Shown one piece after another: positions 17,543 to 26,576 of a stretch of 64,000 bases of DNA. This DNA comes from Haloechinothrix_A salitolerans (GTDB taxonomy: Bacteria; Actinomycetota; Actinomycetes; Mycobacteriales; Pseudonocardiaceae). Where the stretch lies: assembly GCF_039544105.1 (NCBI RefSeq), contig NZ_BAABLA010000112.1; one strand, given 5' to 3'. Every line of letters begins with the position of its first letter. Within the stretch, counting starts at the first letter, position 1. Below the pieces are notes generated by a model that saw nothing but the letters and a program-made list of their open reading frames with translations, ran no database searches and was not told the origin of the DNA. The position numbers were made by a program, and so were the translations under genes.

Positions 17543-18007
17543 ATGCAGTTGGAAAGCATGTACCAGGACATCATCCTGGACCACTACAAGAACCCGCACG
17601 GCCGTGGTCTGCGCGAGCCGTTCGACGGCGAGTCGTTCCAGGTCAACCCGACCTGCGGTGATGAGATCACGCTGCGGGTGCACGTCGACGGCGACACGAT
17701 CACCGACGTCTCCTATGACGGCCAGGGCTGCTCGATCAGCCAGGCGTCGGCGTCGGTGCTCAACGATCTCGTCGTGGGCAACACCGTCAAGCAGGCGATG
17801 ACCACGATGAACGCGTTCGTCGAGCTGATGCAGGGACGCGGCACGGTCGAGCCGGACGAGGACGTGCTGGACGACGGCATCGCGTTCGCCGGTGTCGCGA
17901 AGTACCCTGCCCGGGTGAAGTGCGCGTTACTCGGGTGGATGGCGTTGAAGGCCGCACTGGCCAGTGCCGGAGCGGCGGAAGCCGCACAGGGAGTTGAAGT
18001 GCAGTGA
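17543..18007 (+). CDS. sufU: SufU, zinc-dependent sulfurtransferase/scaffold
   Basis: IscU-fold protein of 154 aa. The conserved ligands are in NPTCGDEITL, GQGCSISQASASVL and ARVKCALLGW, with the acidic partner in CGDE. As in other Gram-positive SufU proteins, the zinc site accepts sulfur from SufS. It starts 3 bases after sufS and overlaps the next gene by 4 bases. Confidence 0.94.
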   Translation: MQLESMYQDIILDHYKNPHGRGLREPFDGESFQVNPTCGDEITLRVHVDGDTITDVSYDGQGCSISQASASVLNDLVVGNTVKQAMTTMNAFVELMQGRGTVEPDEDVLDDGIAFAGVAKYPARVKCALLGWMALKAALASAGAAEAAQGVEVQ

Positions 18008-18423
18008 CAGAGAACCAGACTGAGACGCCGCAACAGACCGATCCGCGTGCCGGGCGTACCGCCGCCGACCTGCCGGAGCAGGCCGAAACCACTGCCGGCG
18101 GGGGTGTGGCGACCGTCGAGGACGTCGAGGAAGCCATGCGCGACGTCGTCGACCCCGAGCTCGGCATCAACGTTGTCGACCTGGGGCTCGTCTACGACAT
18201 CCGGGTCGACGAGGACAACAACGCCACTATCGACATGACACTGACCTCGGCGGCGTGTCCGCTGACCGATGTCATCGAGGACCAGACCCGGTCGGTGCTG
18301 GTCGGCAACGCCGGTGTCGTGGACGACTACACGATCAACTGGGTCTGGATGCCGCCCTGGGGACCGGAGAAGATCACCGAGGACGGCCGCGAGCAGCTGC
18401 GCGCCCTCGGCTTCACGGTCTGA
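18004..18423 (+). CDS. sufT: SufT-like Fe-S maturation protein (MIP18/DUF59)
   Basis: Small protein of 139 aa with a ~40-residue unstructured N-terminus followed by a DUF59 domain: VEEAMRDVVDPELGINVVDLGLVYDI, then MTLTSAACPLTDVIEDQ with the conserved cysteine. DUF59 proteins assist Fe-S cluster delivery to target enzymes (Rv1466 holds the same place in mycobacteria). GTG 18004 overlaps the sufU stop. It is the last gene of the suf operon. Confidence 0.88.
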   Translation: MTENQTETPQQTDPRAGRTAADLPEQAETTAGGGVATVEDVEEAMRDVVDPELGINVVDLGLVYDIRVDEDNNATIDMTLTSAACPLTDVIEDQTRSVLVGNAGVVDDYTINWVWMPPWGPEKITEDGREQLRALGFTV

Positions 18424-18546
18424 CCCACCCAGGCCACCTGAGTACACCGCACATCTGGAGACCGTTAAGCACGAAACCGCGACGACGCTCGTGATGCGTG
18501 TCACCTTCGTCAGCGTTTGATGACAACGACGTTGCGGAGGTTTCAG

Positions 18547-20160
18547 ATGACGGCGACGCTCGAACGAGCGCGGGACGGGGCGGAGGCTTCAGCGGGCCAA
18601 CGTCCCGGCGCGGATGAAAGCTACCTGTCCCCGGGTCGGATGTGGTTCGGCCGGGTGCTTGGCCCCGCGCTCGGGCTCGCGGTGTATTTCCTGCTCCCGG
18701 AGGACGACGCGCTGTCGAGCGCCGCCCGCGCCACCGCCGCTATCACGATCGTGATGGCGGTGTGGTGGATGACCGAGGCGCTGCCGCTCGCCGTGACGTC
18801 GCTGGTGCCGTTGGTCGCGTTCCCGCTGGCGGGCGTACTGGAACTCGACGCGGCGACCGCGCCGTACGCGTCCGACACGGTGTTTCTGTTCCTCGGCGGG
18901 TTCGTGATCGCACTGGCGATGCAGAAGTGGAACTTGCACAAACGGATCGCGCTGGTCGTGATGCGGGCGGTCGGCACGAAGCCGAAACAGCTCATCCTCG
19001 GCGTGATGATCGCGACGGCCTTTCTGTCCATGTGGGTCAGTAACACCGCGACCACCATGATGATGCTGCCGATCGGCATCAGCGTGCTCGCGCTGGTCGC
19101 CACCCGAAAGGCGACCCAGGACGCGGACGCCGACGGCGGCTCAGGTCCCGTCTCCGAGATGTTCGGGGACAAGGACACGAAGAACTTCGCCACCTGCATG
19201 ATGCTGGCGATCGCGTTCGCCGCCACCATCGGCGGGCTCGCGACGCTGATCGGCAGTCCCCCCAACCTCATCCTCGCCGGGTTCGTCGAAACGTCGTACG
19301 ACGGCGTGACAATCGGGTTCGCCGACTGGATGAAGATCGGCGTGCCGCTGTCCGCGACGTTCCTTGTCATCGCGTGGCTGCTGCTGACCCGTGTCATCTA
19401 CCCGACGAAGCTGACCGACGTCGTCGGCGGCAAGGACGTCATCCAGTCCGAACTGGACAAACTCGGCCGGATGTCGCGCGGAGAATGGACGGTCCTCGCT
19501 GTCTTCGTCTCCACCGCGCTGCTGTGGGTGTTTCGCGAGCCGCTGGCCGAGTGGGACGCGCTGACGTCGGCGCTGCCGTTCGTGGCGAACCTCGACGACG
19601 CCATCGTCGCGATCACCGCCGCCATCGCGCTGTTCCTGTTGCCGGTCTCGTCCAGCAAGGGCAGGGCCGTCATGGCGATGGACTGGCGCACCGCGCAGTC
19701 CGGCATCCCGTGGGGCGTGCTGCTGCTGTTCGGCGGCGGCCTGAGCCTTGCCGCGGCCGTGCAGGAGACCAAGCTCAGCGAGTACATCGGCAGCAAGGTC
19801 GGCGGCTTCGACGTCCTGCCAACCGTCGTGATGGTCGCGGCCGTGTGCCTGGTGATCCTCCTGCTGACCGAGCTGACCAGCAACACCGCGACGGCGGCGA
19901 CGTTCCTGCCCGTTCTGGGTGGCGTCGCGGTCGGCATGGGCATCGACCCGCTGCTGGTTCTCGTGCCCGCCGCGTTCGCGGCGACGTGCAGCTTCATGCT
20001 GCCCGTCGGCACCCCGCCGAACGCGATCGTGTTCGGCTCCGGCTACGTGACCATGGGCCAGATGGTGCGCGGCGGTGTCTGGCTGAACGTCGTCGGCGTC
20101 GTGCTGATCACCGGAGCCGCGATGGCGCTCGGCGGCTGGGCATTGGGCATCACGCTCTGA
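18547..20160 (+). CDS. DASS (SLC13) sodium:di/tricarboxylate symporter
   Basis: Membrane transporter of 537 aa with about twelve helices. Both halves carry the DASS Ser-Asn-Thr sodium/substrate motif: WVSNTATTMMMLP and LTSNTATAATFLPV. PPN-type loops follow in IGSPPNLI and VGTPPNAIVFGSG. Likely imports succinate, malate or citrate with sodium. ATG 18547 is preferred to ATG 18517 because GCGGAGG lies 6 bases before it. The next two genes form a CitA/DcuS-type two-component system, the usual regulator of such transporters. Confidence 0.9.
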   Translation: MTATLERARDGAEASAGQRPGADESYLSPGRMWFGRVLGPALGLAVYFLLPEDDALSSAARATAAITIVMAVWWMTEALPLAVTSLVPLVAFPLAGVLELDAATAPYASDTVFLFLGGFVIALAMQKWNLHKRIALVVMRAVGTKPKQLILGVMIATAFLSMWVSNTATTMMMLPIGISVLALVATRKATQDADADGGSGPVSEMFGDKDTKNFATCMMLAIAFAATIGGLATLIGSPPNLILAGFVETSYDGVTIGFADWMKIGVPLSATFLVIAWLLLTRVIYPTKLTDVVGGKDVIQSELDKLGRMSRGEWTVLAVFVSTALLWVFREPLAEWDALTSALPFVANLDDAIVAITAAIALFLLPVSSSKGRAVMAMDWRTAQSGIPWGVLLLFGGGLSLAAAVQETKLSEYIGSKVGGFDVLPTVVMVAAVCLVILLLTELTSNTATAATFLPVLGGVAVGMGIDPLLVLVPAAFAATCSFMLPVGTPPNAIVFGSGYVTMGQMVRGGVWLNVVGVVLITGAAMALGGWALGITL

Positions 20161-20206
20161 CCGCGCTGACCACGAGCGCCCCGGCGTGACCTGGAACACT
20201 GCTGAC

Positions 20207-21790
20207 ATGCGAGTGCGGATGAGTCTGGCGCGACAGTTGTTCGTGCTTCAGCTCGCGGTCATCGTGTTCCTGGTCGGCACCGGGGCGCTGCTGGCCTTCC
20301 TCGACGCGCGCCGGGCCAGCGAGGTCGGAGCCGGGCGGCGGGTCATGACACTCGCCGCCGGGCTCGCCCGCGTGCCCGCTGTGCGGGAGGCGATGACCGA
20401 GCCGGACCCGTCCGCGGTGCTGCAACCCCTCGCCGAGTCGGTGCGCACCGCGACGGACACCGACTTCGTGGTGTTCATGGCGCCTGACCGGACCCGGTAC
20501 TCGCATCCCGTGCCGGAACGCATCGGCCAGCGGTTCATCGGCACCGTTGCCCCGTCGCTCGCGGGCGGCACCGTCACCGAGACGTATGAAGGCACCCTCG
20601 GCCCTTCGGTGCGCGCCGTCGTGCCGATCACCGAAGACGGCGAGGTCATCGGCCTGCTGTCGATCGGCATCCTGCAACGCGAGATCGGCAAAGAGTTGCT
20701 GCAACGGGTGCCGGTCCTGCTGGCCGTTTCCAGCGGCGCCCTCGGGCTCGCCGCGCTCGGGTCGCTGTTCATCAGCAGACGCCTGAGCCGCCAGACGCTC
20801 GGCCTCGGGCCCGCCGAGATCACCCGCATCTACGAACAACACGACGCGGTGTTGCACGCGGTGGCCGAGGGCCTGCTGATCGTGGACCTGGACGGCAAGC
20901 TCGCGCTGGCCAACGACGAAGCCCGCCGCCTGCTGGACCTGCCTACCGACGCTGAAGGCAAGACTGTCGCTGAGCTGGCGCTCGACGAGCCGCTCGGCTC
21001 GATGCTGACCGAGCAAGCGCAGGTGTCCGACGAGCTGATCGTATACCGCGATCGGGTGCTTGTGGTGAACGAGGAACGCGCGGAGAAGGATGGCAGACGA
21101 CTGGGCACGGTGACGACGTTGCGCGATCACACCGAACTGGAGGAACTGAGCGGCGAGTTGGACTCGGCGCGCGGGTTCGCGGAAGCGCTTCGCGCGCAGG
21201 CGCACGAGTCCGCGAACCGGCTGCACACGGTGGTGACGTTGATCGAGCTCGGACAGCCGGAACGGGCGGTCGAGCTCGCCACGGTCGAGCTGGCGTCCGC
21301 GCAGCAGCTTGCCGACCAGGTCGTCGGCGCCGTCGCGGAGCCTACGCTGGCGGCGGTGTTGCTCGGCAAGTCCGCGCAGGCGCACGAGAAGGGCGTGGAG
21401 CTGGCCATCACCGACGACACCGACGTGGGTGACGTCGCGATCGACTCGCGCGACCTGGTCACGCTCGTCGGCAACCTCATCGACAACGCGATCGATGCCG
21501 CCTTGGCCGCGCCACCACCCCGTCGAGTGACCGTGACCGCGCGGTCGGTCGACGGCGGCCTCTGGCTCACCGTCACTGACACCGGCACCGGAGTGGACGC
21601 CGCGCGGGTCGAGGAGATGTTCACCCGGGGCTTCTCCACCAAGCCCGAAGGCGCACCGCACGGCCGGGGTCTTGGGCTGGCGCTGGTCAAGCAGATCATC
21701 ACCCGCTACGGCGGCAGCGTCGACGTGACCAGCGATAACGGGACGACGTTCGACGTCGAACTGCCGCCACGGGACGGAGGTGCACGGTGA
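20207..21790 (+). CDS. Sensor histidine kinase, CitA/DcuS family
   Basis: Membrane sensor of about 527 aa. One helix near residues 10-32 and another near 165-190 bracket a periplasmic sCache-like domain with TVTETYEGTLGPSVRAVVPI. A cytoplasmic PAS domain follows (EGLLIVDLDGKLALAN). The phosphoacceptor helix QAHESANRLHTVVTLIELG matches the HE-x-N-R-L-H box of the citrate/C4-dicarboxylate kinases. The ATPase domain has NLIDNAIDAA, GTGVD and HGRGLGLALVKQ. It lies 46 bases after the transporter and overlaps the response regulator by 4 bases. Confidence 0.9.
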   Translation: MRVRMSLARQLFVLQLAVIVFLVGTGALLAFLDARRASEVGAGRRVMTLAAGLARVPAVREAMTEPDPSAVLQPLAESVRTATDTDFVVFMAPDRTRYSHPVPERIGQRFIGTVAPSLAGGTVTETYEGTLGPSVRAVVPITEDGEVIGLLSIGILQREIGKELLQRVPVLLAVSSGALGLAALGSLFISRRLSRQTLGLGPAEITRIYEQHDAVLHAVAEGLLIVDLDGKLALANDEARRLLDLPTDAEGKTVAELALDEPLGSMLTEQAQVSDELIVYRDRVLVVNEERAEKDGRRLGTVTTLRDHTELEELSGELDSARGFAEALRAQAHESANRLHTVVTLIELGQPERAVELATVELASAQQLADQVVGAVAEPTLAAVLLGKSAQAHEKGVELAITDDTDVGDVAIDSRDLVTLVGNLIDNAIDAALAAPPPRRVTVTARSVDGGLWLTVTDTGTGVDAARVEEMFTRGFSTKPEGAPHGRGLGLALVKQIITRYGGSVDVTSDNGTTFDVELPPRDGGAR

Positions 21791-22473
21791 TTCGCACGCT
21801 GGTGGTCGAGGACGACCCGGACATCGCCGCGGGACACGCCGAGTTCGTGGCGCGCGTGTCCGGTTTCGAGTGCGTCGGCATCGTGTATCGCGGCGTCGAG
21901 ACGTGGGACTTCCTCGCCACCCACGACGTCGACCTGGTGCTGCTCGACATCTACCTGCCCGACATGAGCGGGCTGGAGGTGTGCCGGGGACTGCGGGCGC
22001 GCGGCCACCTGGTCGACATCATCGCGATCACGTCGGCGCGTGACCTGCGGGTGGTGCGGTCCGTCGTCGCGTACGGCGTGGTGCAGTACCTGCTGAAGCC
22101 GTTCTCGTTCGCGGCGTTCAAGGACAAGCTGCGGCGCTACGCCGACTACCGCGCCCAACTCACCGGGGAGGGTGACGGTACGGCGCAGCACGACGTCGAC
22201 CGTGCGCTCGGCGCGTTGCGGGGGAGTGCGGGCGGGCCGGTGCCGAAGGGACTGAGCGACGACACGCTGACCACGGTGGTCGACGCGCTGCGCGACTCCG
22301 GGCACGGGCTGACGGCCGCCGAACTGGCGGAACTCCTGGGCATGGCGCGGGTGACCGGCAGGCGCTACCTGGAGCATCTGACCGATCGCGGCCTCGTAGA
22401 GCGCGCGCCACGCTACGGCACGACCGGCAGGCCCGAGCACGTCTACCGCTGGCGGGACGCGGACGGCCGATGA
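21787..22473 (+). CDS. Response regulator, CitB/DcuR family
   Basis: Transcription regulator of 228 aa. Receiver domain: acidic pair EDDPD, phospho-acceptor Asp in LVLLDIYLPDMSG, and the lysine in VQYLLKPFSF. The C-terminal winged helix contains LTAAELAELLGMARVTGRRYLEHL. Pairs with the upstream kinase and probably controls the DASS transporter gene. The GTG start sits in the GTGA overlap with the kinase stop. Confidence 0.9.
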   Translation: MIRTLVVEDDPDIAAGHAEFVARVSGFECVGIVYRGVETWDFLATHDVDLVLLDIYLPDMSGLEVCRGLRARGHLVDIIAITSARDLRVVRSVVAYGVVQYLLKPFSFAAFKDKLRRYADYRAQLTGEGDGTAQHDVDRALGALRGSAGGPVPKGLSDDTLTTVVDALRDSGHGLTAAELAELLGMARVTGRRYLEHLTDRGLVERAPRYGTTGRPEHVYRWRDADGR

Positions 22474-22597
22474 CTCGACGAATCCGGAATCGCTGATTCG
22501 GCGGTTTTGGACCCGTTGACCGTGACGGTGAGTATGCTGGCCGCACGGGAATCGGTCCGAATGGGGCCGGAGCCATCATTGGTGAGGAGGGACGCTC

Positions 22598-23200
22598 GTG
22601 GGTGTCGTTGGATGGATCATTCTCGGGGTGATCGTCCTGCTCGTGGTGATCCTCGTGTTCGTCGCGATCTCGGCCTACAACGGACTGGTCAAACGCCGCA
22701 ACGCCTACAAGAACGCCTTCGCGCAGATCGACGTCCAGCTGACTAGGCGGCACGACCTGATCCCTAACTTGGTCGAGACCGCCAAAGGCTATATGAAGCA
22801 CGAGCGGGAGACCCTCGACGCGGTCATCTCGGCGCGGTCCGGGGCGGTCAACGCGCAGGAGACGGCGCGGCAGAATCCTGGCGACCCGGAAGCGATGAAC
22901 CAGCTGGGTCAGCAGGAGAACGCGCTCACCCAGACGTTGGGCAGGCTGTTCGCGCTGCAGGAGAGCTACCCGGACCTCAAGGCTAACCAGAACATGATGC
23001 AGCTCTCTGAGGAGCTGACGTCCACCGAGAACCGAGTCGCGTTCGCACGGCAGGCGTACAACGACTCCGTTATGGCCTACAACAACAAGCGCGAGGTTTT
23101 CCCGTCGAACATCTTCGCTGGCATGTTCGGGTTCTCCGAAGCGGCGCTGCTCGAGGTGGATCGGCCGGAGATGCGGCAGGCGCCGGAGGTGTCCTTCTGA
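22598..23200 (+). CDS. lemA: LemA family protein
   Basis: Protein of 200 aa with one N-terminal transmembrane helix (IILGVIVLLVVILVFVAISA) followed by a helical bundle. Motifs NAFAQIDVQLTRRHDLIPNLVETAKGYMKHE and LTSTENRVAFARQAYNDSVMAYNN are diagnostic. GTG start with GAGGAGGGA upstream. It directly precedes an M48 protease, a pairing seen widely in bacteria; the biochemical role of LemA is not established. Confidence 0.92.
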   Translation: MGVVGWIILGVIVLLVVILVFVAISAYNGLVKRRNAYKNAFAQIDVQLTRRHDLIPNLVETAKGYMKHERETLDAVISARSGAVNAQETARQNPGDPEAMNQLGQQENALTQTLGRLFALQESYPDLKANQNMMQLSEELTSTENRVAFARQAYNDSVMAYNNKREVFPSNIFAGMFGFSEAALLEVDRPEMRQAPEVSF

Positions 23201-23243
23201 TCCGCTCCGCTAAGACCGTTGCCCGACAGCCGGACCCGAGGCC

Positions 23244-25247
23244 ATGAATTTCTTCGAGCGCCAGGACCAGGTGCGCAAGGTGTCGGCGCGCCTGGTGTTC
23301 CTGTTCGTCATCGCCGTCGTCGGCATCATCGTCGTCATCGACGCCGCCGCGTTCTTCCTGCTCGGCCTGTACGAGCAGGGTGTGGGCAACGCGATCAACG
23401 CGCTGATCTGGATCACGCTGCTGGTGTTGCTGGTGATCGTGGGGACATCGTTCTTCCGGATGCTGAGCCTGCGCAACGGCGGTGGCGGCAAGGTCGCACG
23501 ATCGCTCGGCGGGGTGTACGTCCCGGAGGACACCATGGACCCGCAACTGCGTCGGCTGCGCAACGTCGTCGAGGAGATCGCGATCGCGTCCGGCACCCCG
23601 GTGCCGGAGCTGTACGTGCTGCCACACGAACAGGGCATTAACGCGTTCGCGGCGGGCTGGTCCCCGGCTGACGCCGCCGTCGCCGTGACACGCGGGACGC
23701 TGGAACGGTTGAACCGTGACGAGCTACAAGGCGTCATCGCGCACGAGTTCAGCCACGTCGTCAACGGTGACATGCGGCTCAACATCCGGCTGATGGGAGT
23801 GCTGTTCGGCATCCTCGCGCTCGCCGTCGTCGGTCGGATCGCGTTGTACGCCGGTCGCGGTCGGAATGGATTGCCGATCGTCGTGATCGGCCTGTTCGCG
23901 ATCATCGCTGGCTACATCGGGCTGTTCTGCGGCCGATTGATCAAGGCGGCGGTGTCACGGCAGCGGGAGTACTTGGCGGACGCGTCCGCCGTGCAGTTCA
24001 CCCGGCAGACCGAAGGTATCGCTGGCGCGCTGAAGAAGATCGGCGGGCTGGATGCCGGGTCGCGGCTACGAAGCGGCAAAGCCGACGACGTCAGCCACAT
24101 GTTGTTCGGTGAAGGCATGCGGTTCTCGTCGTTGTTCGCCACCCACCCGCCGCTGCCGAAACGTATCCAGCAGCTCGACCCGAGCTTCGACCCTGACGAG
24201 TTGCAGGCGCTGCGGCAGCGTTGGTCGTCACGGCCGCCGAACGGCATGGCCGAGGACGCCGCTCTCGGGCTAACCGAGGACGGGATGGCTGCTCCGTCTG
24301 GGGCGACGCGTGAGGCACCGGCCGCGCCACCGCCACCCACGCCGTCGGAACGGGCACCGGACGCCGTGCCGCCCACGCCGCAACGCGTTCCCGTCAACCC
24401 GGAGGGCGTGGTCGCCGGGATCGGTGATCCGTCGTCCGGGTCGTACGAACAGGGCCAGCAGCTGCTGCGTCGGATTCCCGCCGAGCTGCGGGACAGGGCA
24501 CGCCGTGTCGACACGGTCGTGCAGCTGGTGTACGGCCTGCTCATCGCGAGCGACGACGAGGCACGGCAGCACCAGCAGGCCGCATTGACCAGCCGCTACG
24601 GGGAGGCGTTCGCGGACGCCGTCGCCGCCGAGGCCGCGACGCTGCGTGGGCTCGACCCGGAACTGCGGCTGCCGCTGGCTGAGCTGGCATTCTCCGCGCT
24701 GCGCAGGCGCGATCCGCGGGAACTGAACCAGGTCATGACCACGGTTGGGGAGCTGGTGCGCGCCGATGGTCGGGTCGACGTCTTCGAGTACTGCCTCTCG
24801 ACGTTGCTACACACCGAGCTCTACGAGGTGCTGCATCATCGCCCGCCGTGGGGCGAGCGCAGGCAGCGGCTTGGTGACAAGACCACCGCGCACGCAGTGG
24901 CGCGGCTGTTCGCGCTCTTCGCTCGCATCGGCAGCGACGATCCTGCCGCTGGGCAGGCGGCCTACGACGCGGGCATGGGCCGGGTACTGCCCGGAGCGTC
25001 GATTCCATTCGCGGTGCCACGCGAAGGTCTCATCGCGCTGGACGCGGGGTGGGCGCTGCTCGACGGGGTGCACGGCCAGGAAAAGGCCCGCCTTGTCGAA
25101 GGCCTGGTGCTGGTCATCAGCCACGACGGCGTGATGACGGTGGCCGAGCTGGAACTCCTGCGCACCGTCTGCGCGCTGCTCCACGCGCCATTGCCGCCGA
25201 TCGCGACGGCGGCGCGGCCGACAGGGCCTGTTTCCGGCCAGCCGTAA
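23244..25247 (+). CDS. M48 family membrane metalloprotease with long C-terminal extension
   Basis: Zinc protease of 667 aa. Transmembrane helices lie near residues 18-40, 52-70, 181-203 and 209-230. The HEFSH motif is at 167-171, and the third zinc ligand is Glu242 in REYLADASAV, so the catalytic set is complete. After a Pro/Ala-rich linker (~350-385) comes a helical ~280-residue extension with acidic loops (RADGRVDVFEYCL and SHDGVMTVAELELL) that resemble TerB-type metal-binding loops. HtpX-like members degrade damaged membrane proteins. It follows lemA by 43 bases, almost certainly in one operon. Confidence 0.9.
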   Translation: MNFFERQDQVRKVSARLVFLFVIAVVGIIVVIDAAAFFLLGLYEQGVGNAINALIWITLLVLLVIVGTSFFRMLSLRNGGGGKVARSLGGVYVPEDTMDPQLRRLRNVVEEIAIASGTPVPELYVLPHEQGINAFAAGWSPADAAVAVTRGTLERLNRDELQGVIAHEFSHVVNGDMRLNIRLMGVLFGILALAVVGRIALYAGRGRNGLPIVVIGLFAIIAGYIGLFCGRLIKAAVSRQREYLADASAVQFTRQTEGIAGALKKIGGLDAGSRLRSGKADDVSHMLFGEGMRFSSLFATHPPLPKRIQQLDPSFDPDELQALRQRWSSRPPNGMAEDAALGLTEDGMAAPSGATREAPAAPPPPTPSERAPDAVPPTPQRVPVNPEGVVAGIGDPSSGSYEQGQQLLRRIPAELRDRARRVDTVVQLVYGLLIASDDEARQHQQAALTSRYGEAFADAVAAEAATLRGLDPELRLPLAELAFSALRRRDPRELNQVMTTVGELVRADGRVDVFEYCLSTLLHTELYEVLHHRPPWGERRQRLGDKTTAHAVARLFALFARIGSDDPAAGQAAYDAGMGRVLPGASIPFAVPREGLIALDAGWALLDGVHGQEKARLVEGLVLVISHDGVMTVAELELLRTVCALLHAPLPPIATAARPTGPVSGQP

Positions 25248-25272
25248 CGGGGCTGTGGGGTGGGGTGCGTAC

Positions 25273-25992
25273 TTATCGAAGGAACCCGTAAGAATCGGTG
25301 TTGATCAGGATGATGCTGGCGACCACGCCCCATGCCGGTGCGAAGATCCACAGGCTGTTGGTCCCGCCGATGAAGATCGCGAGGTCGCGTTTGGTGTGCC
25401 CGACGTGTTCCTTGTTGAAGAAGTAGGCCACGTAATAGAGGACCGTGCCGTAGAACATCATCCAGAAGATGACCAGGCCCATGATCCCCAACGTGCGCGC
25501 CGGCATGATGTCGAAGGTGAGGCCGTAGATGAACAGTAGCGACGGGATCAGCGTTACGTACCCGTTGCCGGAGTCGACCCAGAACCCGAACGACTTCCGG
25601 TTGGCATAGGCAGGATCGAACAGCGAGTACGACGACCAGACCTGCGCCCAGGTACTGGGCCGCACGATCTCGCGGAGTCGGATGGGGGCGGTGAAGAAGT
25701 CGATCACCCGGTCGAGTTCGCGTCCGCGGTAGTCCGCGACGAACCGCTTGTGCTGGCGCTCGATCAGGGAGATGCGTAGATTCAGCGAGATCTCCCACAG
25801 TGCGATCATCACGTTGATCCAGGTGAACGTCACCAGGATGAGCTGCCCGACGTTCGGGCCATATCGCGCGATATGCGAGGCGATGGGTACCGCCGCGCCG
25901 ACCACGACGAACGCGGCGACCACCATCCAGACACGAAGAATACCGGCGCCGCGTACAGGGGGTGTCGCCGTGGACTCGGTTACTTCCAACAT
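25273..25992 (-). CDS. Multi-pass membrane protein of unknown function
   Basis: About 239 aa with five or six predicted helices, including ILRVWMVVAAFVVVGAAVP, LILVTFTWINVMIALWEI, LGIMGLVIFWMMFYGTVLYY and LWIFAPAWGVVASIIL. The loop with RYGPNVG and WSSYSLFDPAYANRKSFGFWVDSG is rich in aromatic and charged residues. It weakly recalls EXPERA/emopamil-binding-like sterol-binding proteins, but I cannot confirm that. ATG 25992 overlaps the TetR gene by 13 bases, so it is co-translated with the regulator and probably functions with the dehydrogenase at the head of the operon. Confidence 0.7.
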   Translation of the reverse strand: MLEVTESTATPPVRGAGILRVWMVVAAFVVVGAAVPIASHIARYGPNVGQLILVTFTWINVMIALWEISLNLRISLIERQHKRFVADYRGRELDRVIDFFTAPIRLREIVRPSTWAQVWSSYSLFDPAYANRKSFGFWVDSGNGYVTLIPSLLFIYGLTFDIMPARTLGIMGLVIFWMMFYGTVLYYVAYFFNKEHVGHTKRDLAIFIGGTNSLWIFAPAWGVVASIILINTDSYGFLR

Positions 25993-26576
25993 TGGGTTCG
26001 GGCTCCTTCTAGAGCTTGTTCGGTGAGTTGATGCAAGGTGGGGCCACGGGGATCGTCGTCTTCGAGCCAGCGCAGGAAGGCGAACTCGGCGGCGGCGAGC
26101 ATCGTGTGGACAAGAAGGCCGGGCCCGAGGTCCTCGTCGGGTCGCGCGCCCATCCGGTCGCCGAGGAGCTTGGTCAGTTGCGCGCGCTCGAACGGGCCGA
26201 TCATCGCGGCTCGGTCGAGTACATGCGGTGCTGCCCGAACCGCGGCGCGCCAGTTTTCCAGCGCCTCCTCCTCGGCGATGAATGCTCGGCTCCACCGCAG
26301 GCTCGCCTGGCACAGCGCTTCTTCGGCCGACTCGCCGCGAGGCCGTGCCCGCAGGTTGTCGACGATGACCGCGCCGGCGCGGCGAAGCGTGCCCAACAGC
26401 AGGTCTTCTTTGCTGGTCACATACCGGAAGTAGGTGCTGTGCCCGATACCCGCGGCCGCCGCGATTTCCTCGGTGGTCACCGCGTCGAAACCGCGCTCGG
26501 CGAACAGTCGCAACGCCGCCCGTTGAATGTCTTGACGGATCAGTGCCTTCTGCCGGTCCCGCAACGATTCAGCCAC
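25980..26576 (-). CDS. TetR family regulator
   Basis: Repressor of 198 aa. N-terminal helix-turn-helix: ALRLFAERGFDAVTTEEIAAAAGIGHSTYFRYVTSKEDLL. The rest is an all-helical ligand-binding domain. GTG 26576 overlaps the end of the dehydrogenase gene by 8 bases. It is the middle gene of a three-gene minus-strand operon and probably binds the 9-9-9 palindrome at 27645-27671, which sits on the operon promoter. Confidence 0.88.
   Translation of the reverse strand: MAESLRDRQKALIRQDIQRAALRLFAERGFDAVTTEEIAAAAGIGHSTYFRYVTSKEDLLLGTLRRAGAVIVDNLRARPRGESAEEALCQASLRWSRAFIAEEEALENWRAAVRAAPHVLDRAAMIGPFERAQLTKLLGDRMGARPDEDLGPGLLVHTMLAAAEFAFLRWLEDDDPRGPTLHQLTEQALEGARTQCWK

Noticed and set aside
16124..17683. 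519-aa minus-strand frame opposite sufS
   Set aside because: Shadow of sufS and the start of sufU; His/Arg/Val-rich without structure.
20150..21661. 503-aa minus-strand frame opposite the histidine kinase
   Set aside because: Shadow; the plus-strand frame has all kinase motifs.
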